This document shows positions 53,143 through 64,000 of a stretch of DNA of 64,000 nucleotides, piece after piece; position 1 is the first letter of the stretch, and each line of letters starts with the position of its first letter. The DNA is from Notospermus geniculatus. Lineage: Eukaryota > Nemertea > Pilidiophora > Heteronemertea > Lineidae. The stretch covers positions 440,398-504,397 of the forward strand of contig NMRB01000168.1 in NCBI GenBank assembly GCA_002633025.1, given 5' to 3'. A program made the translations under genes and the position numbers. The notes beneath the pieces are model-generated. The model saw nothing but the letters and a program-made list of their open reading frames with translations. It was not told the origin of the DNA and ran no database searches.

Positions 53143-55395
53143 AGCCCTCTTCAAAAACATAAAAACTGCATGCTAAAAAGGCGGTTTGTGGACAAAACAC
53201 TCCCCTCCAAGTGAGTTTGTTTTCAAGAACAAAAAAAAAAGAAAATTGGATCTCCTATCTCTGGTTCCATCCATTAAGCCTCTTTTTTATTCAGCTGCAT
53301 TGACTGTAGCCATTGTGACTTCAGGCCAGGAAGCTGTGTCGACTTTACGACAGCGAGAAACAAACCGGAAACTTTGACTTCAGCTCGAAATGTTGAAAAT
53401 CACCAGGAGGTTTTTTTAGCTTATCGTGCAGACAGTATCTTTGTTGTAACAGTTTCAGGGCATCTTTTCTAAAGTAGACGTACCAAGTAGGACTAGGATG
53501 CCCCAGAGGCATGATGCAGTTGATCTGGCACATTTAAAGCTACACTGTATTCAATTCAGAAGGTGCTTACGTTCACCGACATTGTGTAGTGTAAAATGTA
53601 TGTACTATGCTCTGTCCGAATACATTAGAGCTCTGCCTGCAGTTTTTCAATGTGTGCTGAAAATTACAGCTTGATTCTTTGAAGTACATATCAGGCAAGT
53701 ACACGAGACCTGTATTTGCACTCTCCTACCACTTTGAAAATACCGTAAAATTCATAATACAGAGGGGCTTTAATGAGGACAGCCGAACACTACCTGGAGA
53801 CATCATGGAAGTGAAATGAGACCGATTCCTAACGTTTGTTTTGAACATGGCTTATTCCACGCTATTACTCATTTCATCTTTAGCTCGATCTGATATCCTG
53901 AAGCTATAATACGATGGTTCCCATTCACTTTACATTTTAGCGAAAACTCGGAATGAGACTACCATGCATTACTCATCATCCTGCTCCAACTAAAAAGACC
54001 ACATCCTGAAAGTTCCATTCTAGTTTTGATTGGGATAATAATGGTAAAAACGAACTGTCTCAATAACTACTATCCCGGGGCTTAATTCCTCAAATTTTCT
54101 TGAATTCTGTAATGGTTTCCTTTCACGGATTACTCATTAGAAGATTAAAAACCTTAAAACAATACCATTATGGTTTACTTTGAGTTAACCCTCGGTTTAC
54201 TCTTGGATGGAACAAAATCTCATAGACGATCAGGTGGCCTGTTCTTAACATTTGCATCGCCAGTCCTACGGTCACTTCGCCTGAGGACTGACTGGAGTGT
54301 AGCCCGAAGACGTAGCGATCTGAACTGTTGATGGTTCACGGAAGGTCTTCGTGTAAAAGAAAGGACTCCTAACTCCATATTCTACAGATTTGTTCGAAAT
54401 CTTCTTATTCATACTAGTAGGCCTACATGATGAAGTTCATGACATATACAGTTTACATACATAAGTATGCATAGCACAAATGTATTTCCTGAGCCCACGG
54501 CGCATTCAGCCTTTCAATAACCGAAGTTAATTAATTTAAAATCTGTGAAGCCATACGGTGATATCTTCCACATACTTTATGGTTTTCAATTATTGAAACC
54601 TGCTACATGCGATCGCTTCCTCCGGCAAGAAAAACACAGCAGGTCTAAACCACAACGAAACATCTCATTCGAATGATTCACGGCAGTATATTGTTCCATA
54701 TTCCGAGTTTTTTTTCCATAGTTCATCAGCAGGTGGCCATCTTTCTTGATGTGATCGATATTGCCGTGGTCAGTCGGGTATGATTACCAGTGAGCCAGGT
54801 TTATTGAAGATGATATGAGATATCATCACACCTCGACATCAGGTCTCTTGTTCAGTAAAAGCTGACTCAACGAAGGATTCAAGAGGATTTTAATCAGAGG
54901 AGTACAGCATGCAGTAAACGTCGAAGATTTTTTGAAGAGTTGTAAAAATTTGCAATATCTTCAACGTTTGCCGCTGTATTTCCGACAGGGCACCAAAGCC
55001 TCTGGCCACGTCGCCTTCGGACTAAATCTGTGTGACCAAAAGACTGGTACATGTAGCAGGTGAACAGCAATAATAGAGAGCTTTCGCAGCCGCACGTTTA
55101 GGCAACCGACTACATTTAGGTCATCAAATTTTGCGGTCTAGTGACGTGTACACAAACGGATANGTTTTTGTAGCGTGCCTTATTAGTGTCTGTTTGAGAT
55201 ATTAAAGTTACGAGACATTTGGAAATCTGCGTATAACTTCATAAAGCTCTGAAAGAAACTTATTTGAACTGTTCAGCGAATTGACTTCCAGCCATATGCT
55301 TGTCTTAACTCATCTGCCCCCAGGTTGCAGCAGACAGTATCTTTTTCTGTTGAAATTTTCTAGAAGCCTTGGAAAAGAAGTCGAAGGAATTTCAA
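53143..55395. other. unassigned AT-rich sequence
   Basis: More than 2 kb without any inverted repeat, SINE or exon that I can support; ambiguous base at 55163. Relatively repeat-poor compared with the rest. Confidence 0.4.
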
Positions 55396-55500
55396 GAAAC
55401 ATTCTTCAGATGGTTGATAGAAACAAACAAGAAACATTCTTCAGATGGTTGATAGAAACAAACAAGAAACATTCTTCAGATGGTTGATAGAAACAAACTT
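55396..55500. repeat. 35-bp tandem repeat, three units
   Basis: Units GAAACATTCTTCAGATGGTT (first 20 bases) start at 55396, 55431 and 55466 and are almost identical. Confidence 0.9.
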
Positions 55501-55602
55501 CCTTCAAATATTTTTCAATCAGTTCCATAGGATGCGAGAAAACTGGGACAGAAGACATCATATGCGAGACTTTGGGAATAGATGAGTTAAAATTTCCCTG
55601 CT

Positions 55603-56117
55603 GAACAAAGTTGAATAGGGGCATTATGTTTGTTTCAATATGGCCACCAGGTGGCCATCTTGGATTTTGCACCATTGACCTTGAATTGTTGCTGTTGCTG
55701 CTGGTGTGGCCACTTTGCCAAACTTCTTGTTGAAATGATTTTGACCTTATCAGGACACCTCTCAAAGAAGGAACAAAGTTGAATATGGGCATTATGTTTG
55801 ACTTCAATATGGCCACCAGGTGGCCATCTTGAATTTTGCCCCATTGACCTTGAATTGTTGCTGTTGCTGCTGGTGTGGCCACTTTGCGAAACTTCTTGTT
55901 GAAATGATTTTGACCTGATCAGGACAACTCTCAAAGAAGGAACAAAGTTGAGTATGGGCATTATGTTTGACTCCAATATGGCCACCAGGTGGCCATCTTG
56001 GATTTTGCACCATTGGGAATGACCTAGAATTGTTGCTGTTGCTGCTGGTATGGCCACCTTGCCAAACCCGGTGAAATGATTTTGACCTCTGTAATCAGGA
56101 CACCTCTCAAACAAGGA
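55603..56117. repeat. ~168-bp tandem repeat, three units
   Basis: Units start at 55603, 55771 and 55940 with GAACAAAGTTGA, and share ATGGCCACCAGGTGGCCATC and GTTGCTGTTGCTGCTGGT. Because 168 is divisible by three, long minus frames (158 and 162 codons) arise. Units 1 and 2 carry TGACCTTGA, the reverse of the NR5A/ERR half-site. Confidence 0.9.
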
Positions 56118-56129
56118 CAGCATATCAGT

Positions 56130-56465
56130 CCCGAAGGTGTCTTTAGTAGGAAGGTTTTACTGAACAGTCATCCATCATTCGTCTCTGCCAGTTCGTTGCT
56201 ATCACCCAGGACCATTCAGCGGTCATGTCGGCACTCAAATAAGTCATTGGTGCTATCAGTATGAAGTGACCATTAATTATGCCGTCATGGCGGGTAATTC
56301 ACGAGCAAGTGCTGTTGAAGGCAGATTGTATCTGGGGTTTGATTATCCTTGCTGCAGGATTATTACACATCTGTGGCTGGCATCGTATCAGAGGCTATAA
56401 ATTCAACAGGGTTTCAGTGTTCCTTTCGGGGTATACATGTAGATCAGATTCAGAAAATGACCTCC
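56130..56465. other. unassigned
   Basis: No supported feature. Confidence 0.4.
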
Positions 56466-56467
56466 AA

Positions 56468-56718
56468 TGGACAATTCTCAAATTGACGTATACGACAAAG
56501 ATCTGCGCACTTCTTCCACCGAAATCGCAACCATAACTTTGGTCTGAAACTGACTGACGTGATGCAGAGAACCCCATTACAGTGACTGAATTGACAACGT
56601 TGCATCAGAGTCAACCATTGCTGAATCATGGATTGCGTCATGTCAACTGGTTTCAGATCGAGATTGTGGTTGAGACTTCGGCGGAAGTGCGCAGATCTGC
56701 GAATTCGAGAATCGTCTA
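56468..56718. mobile_element. TAGACRATTCTC MITE, copy 4
   Basis: GGACAATTCTCAAATTGACG left (first TA changed to TG), AATTCGAGAATCGTCTA right. Confidence 0.8.
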
Positions 56719-56839
56719 TCCAAGGCGCCAAGTCAGAGTTAGTGTTGGCCACTCTGACAGCCCGGTGACGCCATGGGTCATACACCAAATAACGAGCCAT
56801 TATTCAGGGCTGAACATCAAAATGTCTAAAGCGGTAGCT

Positions 56840-57063
56840 GGTGATATCACAAGTGGTCTGATCGCCACCGAGCAAAATCGGTTGTTGACGCCAGGTGTGC
56901 GCTGGATAGCGATCCATGGATGCATGGAATCTTCTCGCAGTGATGATCACCCAAAATCATAAACTAGTTTATGCCAAAATCAAACAATACCAAAACCGCT
57001 ATTGCCTAGTCTGCGGTGGCTGACGAGGAGATAGGTGGCGACCAGATCGCTTGTGATATCACC
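56840..57063. mobile_element. 224-bp MITE, GGTGATATCACAAG ends
   Basis: GGTGATATCACAAGTGGTCT left and GGTGATATCACAAGCGATCT reversed right, continuing to CGCCACC. Related to the split copy at 44070-44485. Confidence 0.8.
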
Positions 57064-57119
57064 TGGTGTGCTCCTGGCCTTTAGTTGTGTGGTGAGCTGG
57101 GTGTTCCACAGAATCTCGG

Positions 57120-57199
57120 CAGGCCTTGTGTTTTGAGGCGAGTGAAAAACTGCTCGCCTGAGAAAGCAGTTTTTCATTCGCCTCAAAACACAAGGCCTG
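57120..57199. mobile_element. 80-bp hairpin, CAGGCCTTGTG ends
   Basis: Arms CAGGCCTTGTGTTTTGAGGC are perfect inverted copies extending ~34 bp with a 9-bp loop. Flanks TCTCGG and TCTCTG match five of six bases. Confidence 0.75.
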
Positions 57200-57780
57200 T
57201 CTCTGCTGCAGAGCTCTTTTTTGAACCGATGAAAATCCACAGCCCAGCTCAATAATGCAGAAAAACATCCTACGGTGACATGGACCTTATAATCCGTTTT
57301 ACAATAAAATGCGACTATACTGTGTCATCCTGGTTTACGCAAGGATAGTTCAGTAGCATCAGGTTGGTACCAATCTCTTTAATACACTAATGGAAACACC
57401 GTAAATGCGGTTTATATATATTCAGCAAAATCGGGTGATTACGTTATCGTGCTAAAAAGATTGGATCGAAAATAACACATCGCGTAAATGCTGATCAACA
57501 ATACAAAAGCAGAAAAAGCATTCATCAAAATCTAACTAATGCATCGCGCTGGCTTGCCCCCGTATTATACCTGCATGCTTCTCTCTGATCTGAGAGTTTA
57601 ATGGTTCGAAAAATATTTGCTCGACTATGATAATCCGCCGGCTACAGGGGTGACGTGCCCGTTGACATTATGAAGAGTCCCTCTTCTGGCTTTGAGAAGC
57701 AATGGGGAACAGCTCGCAATAAATCCTTTGAAATCGTAGCATTTTCCTCTCTGCTAATGCACGGTTTATTTTGATCTCTG
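57200..57780. other. unassigned
   Basis: No supported feature before the tandem array. Confidence 0.4.
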
Positions 57781-58400
57781 TCAGGTTGAAGTTACCTTTA
57801 ACCATTTGCGTTAAGCGTATAAATGCTAGCTTTGAGATCGTAGCATTTCCTAACGGCTAAATGCCCGGTTTATTCTGCACGGTTCAAGTTACCTTTTACC
57901 CTTTGTGTCCAAGTGCTAGCTTTGAGGTCAGGTTGAAGTTACCTTTAACCATTTGCATTAAGCGTACATAAATGCTAGCTTTGTGATTGTGCCATTTCCC
58001 CCTGCTAAATGCCCGGTTTATTCTGCCCGGTTCAAGTTACCTTTAACCCTTTGTGTCCAAATGCTAGCTTTGAGGTCAGGTTGAAGTTACCTTTGACCAT
58101 TTGCGTTAAGCGTATAACTGCTAGCTTTGAGATCGTCGCATTTCCCCCTGCTAAATGCCCAGTTTATTCTGCCCGGTTCAAGTTACCTTTAACCCTTTGT
58201 GTCCAAATGCTAGCTTTGAGGTCAGGTTGAAGTTACCTTTAACCAGTCTGCTTTAACCATTTGCGTTAAGCGTATAACTGCTAGCTTTGGAATCGTTGCA
58301 TTTCCCCCTGTTAAATGCCCGGTTTATTCTGCCCGGTTCAAGTTACCTTTAACCCTTTGTGTCCAAATGCTAGCTTTGAGATCATCGCAAATCCCTCCTC
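57781..58400. repeat. ~147-bp tandem repeat, four units
   Basis: Units begin TCAGGTTGAAGTTACCTTTA-like at 57781, 57928, 58076 and 58222. Each contains two sub-blocks (TTAAGCGTATA..CTAGCTTTGAGATCG and AAATGCCCGGTTTATTCTGC), so the unit itself is an ancient dimer built on the words CTAGCTTTGAG and GTTACCTTTAACC. Confidence 0.9.
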
Positions 58401-58404
58401 TAAT

Positions 58405-58842
58405 GTACATTTCATTATGATGCCTGTGAAGTTGTAGACCTTTAACCCTTTGTGTTCAAATACAGCTGTAGGCTACACATGAAAAATGCTCCTAGCTAAA
58501 AAGCAACCAGCTATTTGATGTTAGCTTTCTTTTTAGCGTGAGATTCTCGACTTTCCTGCAAACCCGAGGGTGTATACTTCTGACTGATCAAGAAGCTGCA
58601 GTTATATGGTTTCTATGTTCTGGAGTGTTCTACTCGGCCCTAAGGGCCTGCCATCGAGAATCTATTGTCAGCTACATGTAGATTAAATCTTGAGGAATGA
58701 CCTTAGTTCAAAGCGTGCAGGTTGGAACTTACCATTTTCACTGGCAAATTTATCTTTGGTTGTGTTTTCTAACATCAAGGGACTTAAATGTCAATAGGTG
58801 GCAGTACTGTACCAGCTGGCCTGAAAAATACTTTCCTCTCAG
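58405..58842. other. unassigned
   Basis: No supported feature. Confidence 0.4.
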
Positions 58843-58844
58843 TA

Positions 58845-58925
58845 AAGCGGCCCATACACTTTCATTATTGCACAATATGAGGATCAAAATGGGCAATATT
58901 ATTGCCCAACTTTCTTGTACCCACC
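58845..58925 (+). mobile_element. fragment of GGGCCATACAC family
   Basis: GCGGCCCATACACTTTCATT then ATTGCACAATATG matches the reverse complement of 59683-59745. Confidence 0.5.
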
Positions 58926-58929
58926 ATGC

Positions 58930-59680
58930 CAGTGTTTTCCCTGATTAGCCAATACGCGTCGGGCCGACACACAAAATTACACCAGTTGTCATCTCCGACA
59001 CGGTATTTAAGTTACAAAGCATCAAACACACCGACACGGAAAAAAATCCGACCACGCTTGCTTCAAATCTCTCGCTGAACTCTGCAGAGAACTCTGTCTC
59101 ACCTCAAGTTGGTACTGATTCATTATACGTTGACCTACATGTGTCTTATCAAACTTGCAGCAAGTTCCATGAGTCAGACGATCATCACTGCAGTTCCATG
59201 AACTGAATGATTGACGGAAGTGGGACACGGCTTGCTTTGATCTTTGACAAAGCTTTGATGTGAATGTCCACTACTTGTGGGGCAGCAGGATGTAGTGCAA
59301 TAAGTAGACTTGGTGCAAGCTCATCTTAATCTTTGAATATTAAAGGCCTAGAGTCACTTCGTTTGTGTATGGTTAACCCTTGATGATTGAAGATGGCAAA
59401 CGGCCTTTGGGACTGCCTGGTACCTTCCCTGGATACCAAAATGATAATCCAGTCGTGATGTAGGCCTACATTACAATAGCTTGTGAGCGTCGTGCTTGAG
59501 TTTTCTGGAGATAAATGGATGATAAAATCTTTTTGAAAGATGTGCTCAATTTCCATCTCAGATGCCGGGAAATCGCTTCTCATGTGCGTCGGGGCTTCGC
59601 CCCGCCGATACCACTACCGCTACGTTATATCACAGGCCCAGGGAAAACACTGCATGCCAGAAGCACATGCCCCTATTTTG
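58930..59680. other. unassigned
   Basis: No supported feature. Confidence 0.4.
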
Positions 59681-59682
59681 GG

Positions 59683-59745
59683 CCCCATATTGTGCAATAA
59701 TATCGATCCCCATATTGTGCAATAATATTGATCGTGTATGGCCCT
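59683..59745 (-). mobile_element. GGGCCATACAC family end with 25-bp duplication
   Basis: CCCCATATTGTGCAATAATA occurs twice, 25 bp apart (59683, 59708), followed by GATCGTGTATGGCCC. Confidence 0.55.
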
Positions 59746-59931
59746 CTTTTGAGATCGACATGGGACCATAACCTGTGGCAGTGACACCTATTAATATCAT
59801 CATGGTGGCCAAAATTTGCAGTTTGCTAGTGTCTTTCAATTCAAGTGGTCAACTGAATGGCCATTTTGTCTATTTGGCGATCTGAATGGAAAAATATCTC
59901 TTGTGTCTAGGGGTTTTCGAAATAGACTTGA

Positions 59932-60095
59932 GTAGAACCTCTCTTAGTGGACACCTCTGCTAGGAAGACACCGCTCTATCAAAGGATAGCAGAGTTCAGT
60001 GTGTTCCAGTGTGTTCATTTGGACCCTTAGTCAGGACACCTCTTAAGGACGGTATGAGGCAGTCCCTGAGGTGTCCTCAATAGAGGGGTTGCAGT
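59932..60095. mobile_element. GAACCTCT..GGACACCTC MITE
   Basis: Left TAGAACCTCTCTTAGTGGAC and reversed right CAACCCCTCTATTGAGGACA are inverted repeats ending in ACACCTC. Fragments recur at 6530, 9130-9562, 46117 and 63800. Confidence 0.6.
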
Positions 60096-60413
60096 ATATA
60101 TGAGTGGTATATTTGGTCGACTGACACTGTCTGCACCATCTCCATGACACTGAGACGAGCTATCGATTCCCAATACAACACTGGTTGTGACATCGGAAAT
60201 TTTGAAATTGGAAAACGGGGACGAAAGTATTGTTGAAGATGAAAACATGATGTCGGGTCCTCCGGGGCTACCTCTTTGAACGGGAGTGTGGGACTGTTAG
60301 AATGGTAAAGTTTATACACCTGGGGCATATGAAGGGTTCAAACGGTTGAGAAAAGTTCAAGTCCAATGTCAGTGTTCTCCACAAGGGGTTTCGTGAGGGT
60401 GGACCACCCAACC

Positions 60414-60935
60414 TTAAGCCTAGCGTACATGGGGCTTGCGACTGGAAGCAACTGTACGCAACAGTCGCTATCGATGTATGCGTTCCGCGCACTTAGGTTA
60501 CGACAGGTCATTGCGGCAACAAGTGGCACAATCCAGTCTTCAATCTGTAGTGCGCACATCGGACAAGCAATGGCACTGAATGCTACACGGAAATTGGCGA
60601 TGTTTTCCGATCGGACCACTCGGGAGTCATGTGATAAACATTCACGTGACCAGGTGTGCTCCGCAAATGAGGAAATTCATTGCCAGCACACGTACATCGG
60701 AAGCGACTGAAGACGACTAGAAGCAACCATTGGCAACGAGTAGAACATGAGCAACTGGCTGGAACTAGTGGCAACGGTCGGCAATAGCGTTGCCGATGCA
60801 CGTACATTGGCCTGTTTGAGCATCTGATCAGTTGCTGTTGCTGCTGGTTCCAGGTACATGTAGTCGCCAGCTGTTGCCGGAAACACCATTGCCGGTAGTT
60901 GCTTCCAGTCGCAAGGCCGATGACGCTAGGCTTTA
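60414..60935. mobile_element. 516-bp Harbinger-type element, TTA TSD
   Basis: TTA at 60414-60416 and 60933-60935. Ends AGCCTAGCGTACATGGGGCT and (reversed) AGCCTAGCGTCATCGGCCTT, then GCGACTGGAAGCAACT on both arms. Interior GGCAAC/GTTGCC words; no transposase frame. Confidence 0.8.
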
Positions 60936-60939
60936 TGGC

Positions 60940-61910
60940 CCCTGTCTTAACTTGTGGTGCCCCCTTGAAAAAAATTAACAAGGGGTGAAAAACGCCACAT
61001 CCTCCTTGGCACAAAGGCAACTCAGGATGTATGATGTCAATTTCTCAGTGGAGGCCAGCCGCTGGGTTGGAATTTTAAAGTGCAGAAGATCTGTCACCTG
61101 CTGGTTTGTGGCTAAAAGAAGTGGGACTTGGAACTCACAAGCACCGGGCTTTTTGGATGTTCGGGTGATATTTTGGCCAAGTCAGTCAGTAAACTTACAA
61201 TGAAAAGAAACTCCTTTTGTAACAGCGGGAGTGACTGAAGCCATCTGTTGACTTCATATTGAAGAAAAGGAGGAAATCAGATTTCAATGGATTAAACAGC
61301 CTCTTTGTACTGTCAAAGGATTGAAGATGCTCAATCGAGTCAATTGGATCAAAGGGGACTGTATCCAATGATATCGCTTTGCCCCCAGCAGTCCTTCAAA
61401 CGTGATCTGATGTGTTGACATATCATTCTCTCTTGTTGCTTTTCATAAAAAGAGATGGAACAGTTTGAAAAAATTCCAATGATCCGTCGGTTGTCATTTT
61501 CATGGTGGGATGAACCCCACGCTGCGGTTTGTTACGATCGATTTCATGGTGTGTGCGTGTAGTCTTCACAAAAAGTTCACTCGGTTGCGTACAGTTAAAG
61601 ACTGCTGTGCGAGGATAATACTTTTTGCCGCTTTGGCCGATGTTCGATGTGTAAAGCTCTGTTTGTTTTGTAGCAGGAATCTCCGCGTTGTTTCCAGCTC
61701 ACAGCTTAGTGAACTACGCTGACAATTTTTTGCCGTTCATGAATTGAAGTTGTGTCCAGTCACCAGTTGACTTGGTCAGCACAGCTTTCTTTCCTGATGC
61801 AGTCTGTCTTCCTGATTCTTTTATCATCAAAACTGTTGGCAAAAATGTTGGATTCGGTTCTGATTTTGATGTCAAACTAGTCCTGACCCTGTACATTCAA
61901 GCCATTGCAT
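60940..61910. other. unassigned
   Basis: No supported feature. Confidence 0.4.
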
Positions 61911-61915
61911 TTAAT

Positions 61916-62094
61916 AGGTCAGTGTGACCTACTTATCCTGAGATGTCAAGGTTCTGTTGGTGGGATCAGAGTAACCTATTTAAAATGGATTCTGAGGAAC
62001 CTAATAATACCCTGCAGCTTGACCTAGAGGTCAAATAAGATGTTGTTGTACAATATGTTGGTGTGACCTGTTGTGTAATAGGTCGGTGCGACCT
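61916..62094. promoter_or_regulatory. cluster of nuclear-receptor-type palindromes
   Basis: AGGTCAGTGTGACCT (61916-61930) is a perfect inverted repeat with 3-bp spacer, the estrogen-response-element consensus. TGACCTAGAGGTCA (62020-62033) is an everted pair, AGGTCGGTGCGACCT (62080-62094) a one-base-per-arm variant, and a half-site TGACCT lies near 62065. The outer two share TAATAGGTC...ACCTACTT context, so one may be a duplicate of the other. Binding is inferred. Confidence 0.45.
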
Positions 62095-62099
62095 ACTTC

Positions 62100-63790
62100 T
62101 TTGTTTGTAACCACGAAAAGACATTGAAGTCATATAAATGAAAGGTCACATTGGGCACAATGATACTCTATGGCAGTGCAATATACTAGGCTGTTGAGGG
62201 TGACATTGGCATCAAGTTGTGTCAATTTCAACAGAGTCAGAATGCAGAAGTAGCCAGAAGGCCAAATATTCTGTCACTTCACAAAGACATGGTGATCCTG
62301 CAAACAAAATCATGACCTCCTACACAGTCATTCACAACTTCATTAGTTTTCCGTACTCATCATACTTATGTGTTGAAAGATGTCAACGACTTTGATTTTA
62401 TGATGTAATGAATATGTAGCCGACTCCTTGTCAACATGTTGTAGGGTACAGACTATTTCATGCCGACTTGGTTGTAGATTCCTGATCTGGCATTGTAGGA
62501 AATGTACTGAAGATCTCAGTCATTGTGAATGAAATGCTCACGCTCCAGGAGGAAATCAACTATTTGATGTGAACACAGAAGATGGGAAGTTTGTTGGCCA
62601 ATGGCAGACTTCGGAAGTTCTTGGCAAAAAATATACAGAAGGCTTGAATCTTGGTGACCAGGTTGTCTCAAATCCAAAGCGAGCCATGGTGTGTATAGAA
62701 AGAGTGTCCCCACAGAGTTCCATTGGCTGGTAGGCTGTATTACTCTTTCATTGGCCATAACGTATACGTTATTGCACACGGTCTGTGAAACTGCCCATAA
62801 TGTACAGTATACATTATATACGTATGTTATCTCAGGATTTCCATCTAGCAAAGTGAAGTTTAGCAGAGAATTCAATATCACTGCTTGCAGATGGTTTGAA
62901 ACTTCGGTAACTTGGGTAAAATAATACTAAAATAATACTAAAATAATAATACTAAAATTTGAGAAGAGTTTGTTTGTTTGTCTGCGATTTTCTCCAAGAC
63001 TGACGAATGGATCGCTCCCAAACTTTGTATGCAAATGCGGACAGACCTTGGAATTAAGTGTCCTTACGGAGCCCGAATTTTGATTCGCCTAAAAGATTTC
63101 AAAATACTAAGATATTAACAAAAATAACTATGCTGTTTACACCTTTTGACGTCACCGAGAGTTCCGTGACGTCGGCAACGTCATGTGACGAAATGACATC
63201 GTTACGCCAGTCGAACGGGTATGACACCATTACGGCCCCCAAATGCTCCTAATGAAGTGACTCGTCTCACATGAATTTAGCAGTTCCCCCACTGAACGGG
63301 TATTGCCTAGTTGCTAAAATATGGGTAAATCAGGGGGTACAGATAGCGTGAGCAGTGAAAGAGTCAACGTAACCAAGCGATATTTCCCCAGAAACCACCT
63401 TATTGCTTCCTTCTCAAAGAAATGTAAATCAATTGCTCATGACATCATTTGTAATCAACGTCAATTTCATTTTACCATTAACTCGATTAGTTTCTCACTC
63501 CCGCGTCTCGGTTCGCGGAGGGTTAATTAATGGAAAAAATGTCACATTAGCCAATCTATTGAAGAGTAGATGAAGGCTCGTTATCCTCAATGCACTGCAA
63601 TGAAAAAGTCAATCCATGTGAAATGAACGTCGAACTGTTGCTAATCATCCCATGAAAGAAACATCAAATCTCTCGTTCTATCATTAGAGTGAGACGTCTA
63701 CCGAGGTTTCTTTTTGAGCGGGGTCTCTGCATTGAAAATGTAAATTATTTCGATGGTGAGTCAAGCAGGGTTCAAACTTTGTATTGGGTG
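62100..63790. other. unassigned; small AATACTAAAAT repeat
   Basis: 62918-62958 repeats AATAATACTAAA three times. The palindrome ATAACGTATACGTTAT lies at 62757-62772. 63150-63200 is rich in GACGTC/ACGTCA words. No gene supported. Confidence 0.4.
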
Positions 63791-63857
63791 TAGGAGGAGG
63801 GTCAAAACCTCCCTTAGTGGTCACCTCGGACCCTTCTTTATGGTGAACCCCTCTGTA

Positions 63858-64000
63858 AAGGTACTGTCACACTGAAGTAGTTCTCAAAACATCCTGCCCC
63901 GTCCTAAAAAAATCATAAAATGGGCTAGAACGTGTAATTGGCCAAATAATGTCTCGAACTGCTGGAGCACCCTTCCCGTCCGAGCCCGTCCAGGAAGTTC
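63858..64000 (-). mobile_element. dispersed element, copy 2, cut by window end
   Basis: Reverse complement of 41850-41996 with scattered differences, starting AGGTACTGTCACACTGAAGT. It continues past the window. Confidence 0.65.

Noticed and set aside
55406-56123. 158- and 162-codon minus frames that look like a repeat protein
   Set aside because: Produced by the 35-bp and 168-bp tandem repeats, whose length keeps frames open; no independent coding sign.

Overview
The window looks like a repeat-packed piece of a eukaryotic nuclear genome, most likely a marine invertebrate. The signs are the absence of long open reading frames, tRNA-derived SINEs with A and B boxes, dozens of short inverted-repeat elements with target-site duplications, and two long N gaps (11501-12468, 37886-38453). 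Frequent TAGGCCTA and ACATGTA words would fit an echinoderm, hemichordate, lancelet or mollusc, but this is an impression. No ribosome binding sites, operons, CRISPR arrays or complete RNA genes are visible.

No complete protein-coding gene is recognisable. The best host-gene candidate is a first coding exon at 5310-5423 (+), ending in a GTAATG donor and followed by a 21-bp tandem repeat carrying TCAAGGTCA boxes. Weaker coding-like stretches lie at 2555-2697 (-), 25850-25999 (-), 29657-30037 (+), 47771-48088 (+), 49124-49750 (+) and 50642-51058 (-). Two pieces of transposon protein are recognisable: the N-terminal part of a PIF/Harbinger-like transposase (40580-40775, -) and a LINE reverse-transcriptase C-terminal relic (about 13330-13496, -).

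Layout. 0-10 kb: a 229-bp element with 6-bp TSDs, exon candidates, hAT-like and TA-flanked MITEs, a SINE split by a 178-bp element, and a TTAA-flanked MITE nested in another repeat. 10-13 kb: a minisatellite, Harbinger-type MITEs and an apparent uncollapsed haplotype duplication around the first gap. 15-21 kb: a dense run of inverted-repeat elements, several nested. 23-32 kb: SINEs and a pogo/mariner-like MITE family of three copies. 32-36 kb: nested hAT-like, TTAA and TA MITEs. 37.5-38.8 kb: a foldback element with perfect 6-bp TSDs, identical outer arms and 12-bp tandem repeats. 39-42 kb: SINEs and a Harbinger relic split by a second long-TIR element. 42-46 kb: a dispersed GTC-rich element, micro-MITEs and nested elements. 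46-58 kb: tandem repeats of 33, 35, about 168 and about 147 bp and a CpG/CRE-rich promoter-like stretch. 58-64 kb: more MITEs and a cluster of nuclear-receptor-type palindromes.

The elements do not form a pathway. What connects them is nesting (at least seven cases) and shared end signatures that point to a few transposase sources: TA (Tc1/mariner or pogo), TTAA (piggyBac-like), TWA with AGC/GGC ends (Harbinger-like), 5-bp TSD with CAGG ends (hAT-like), and 6-bp TSD with CAGGG ends. All assignments come from reading the sequence; no database search was possible.
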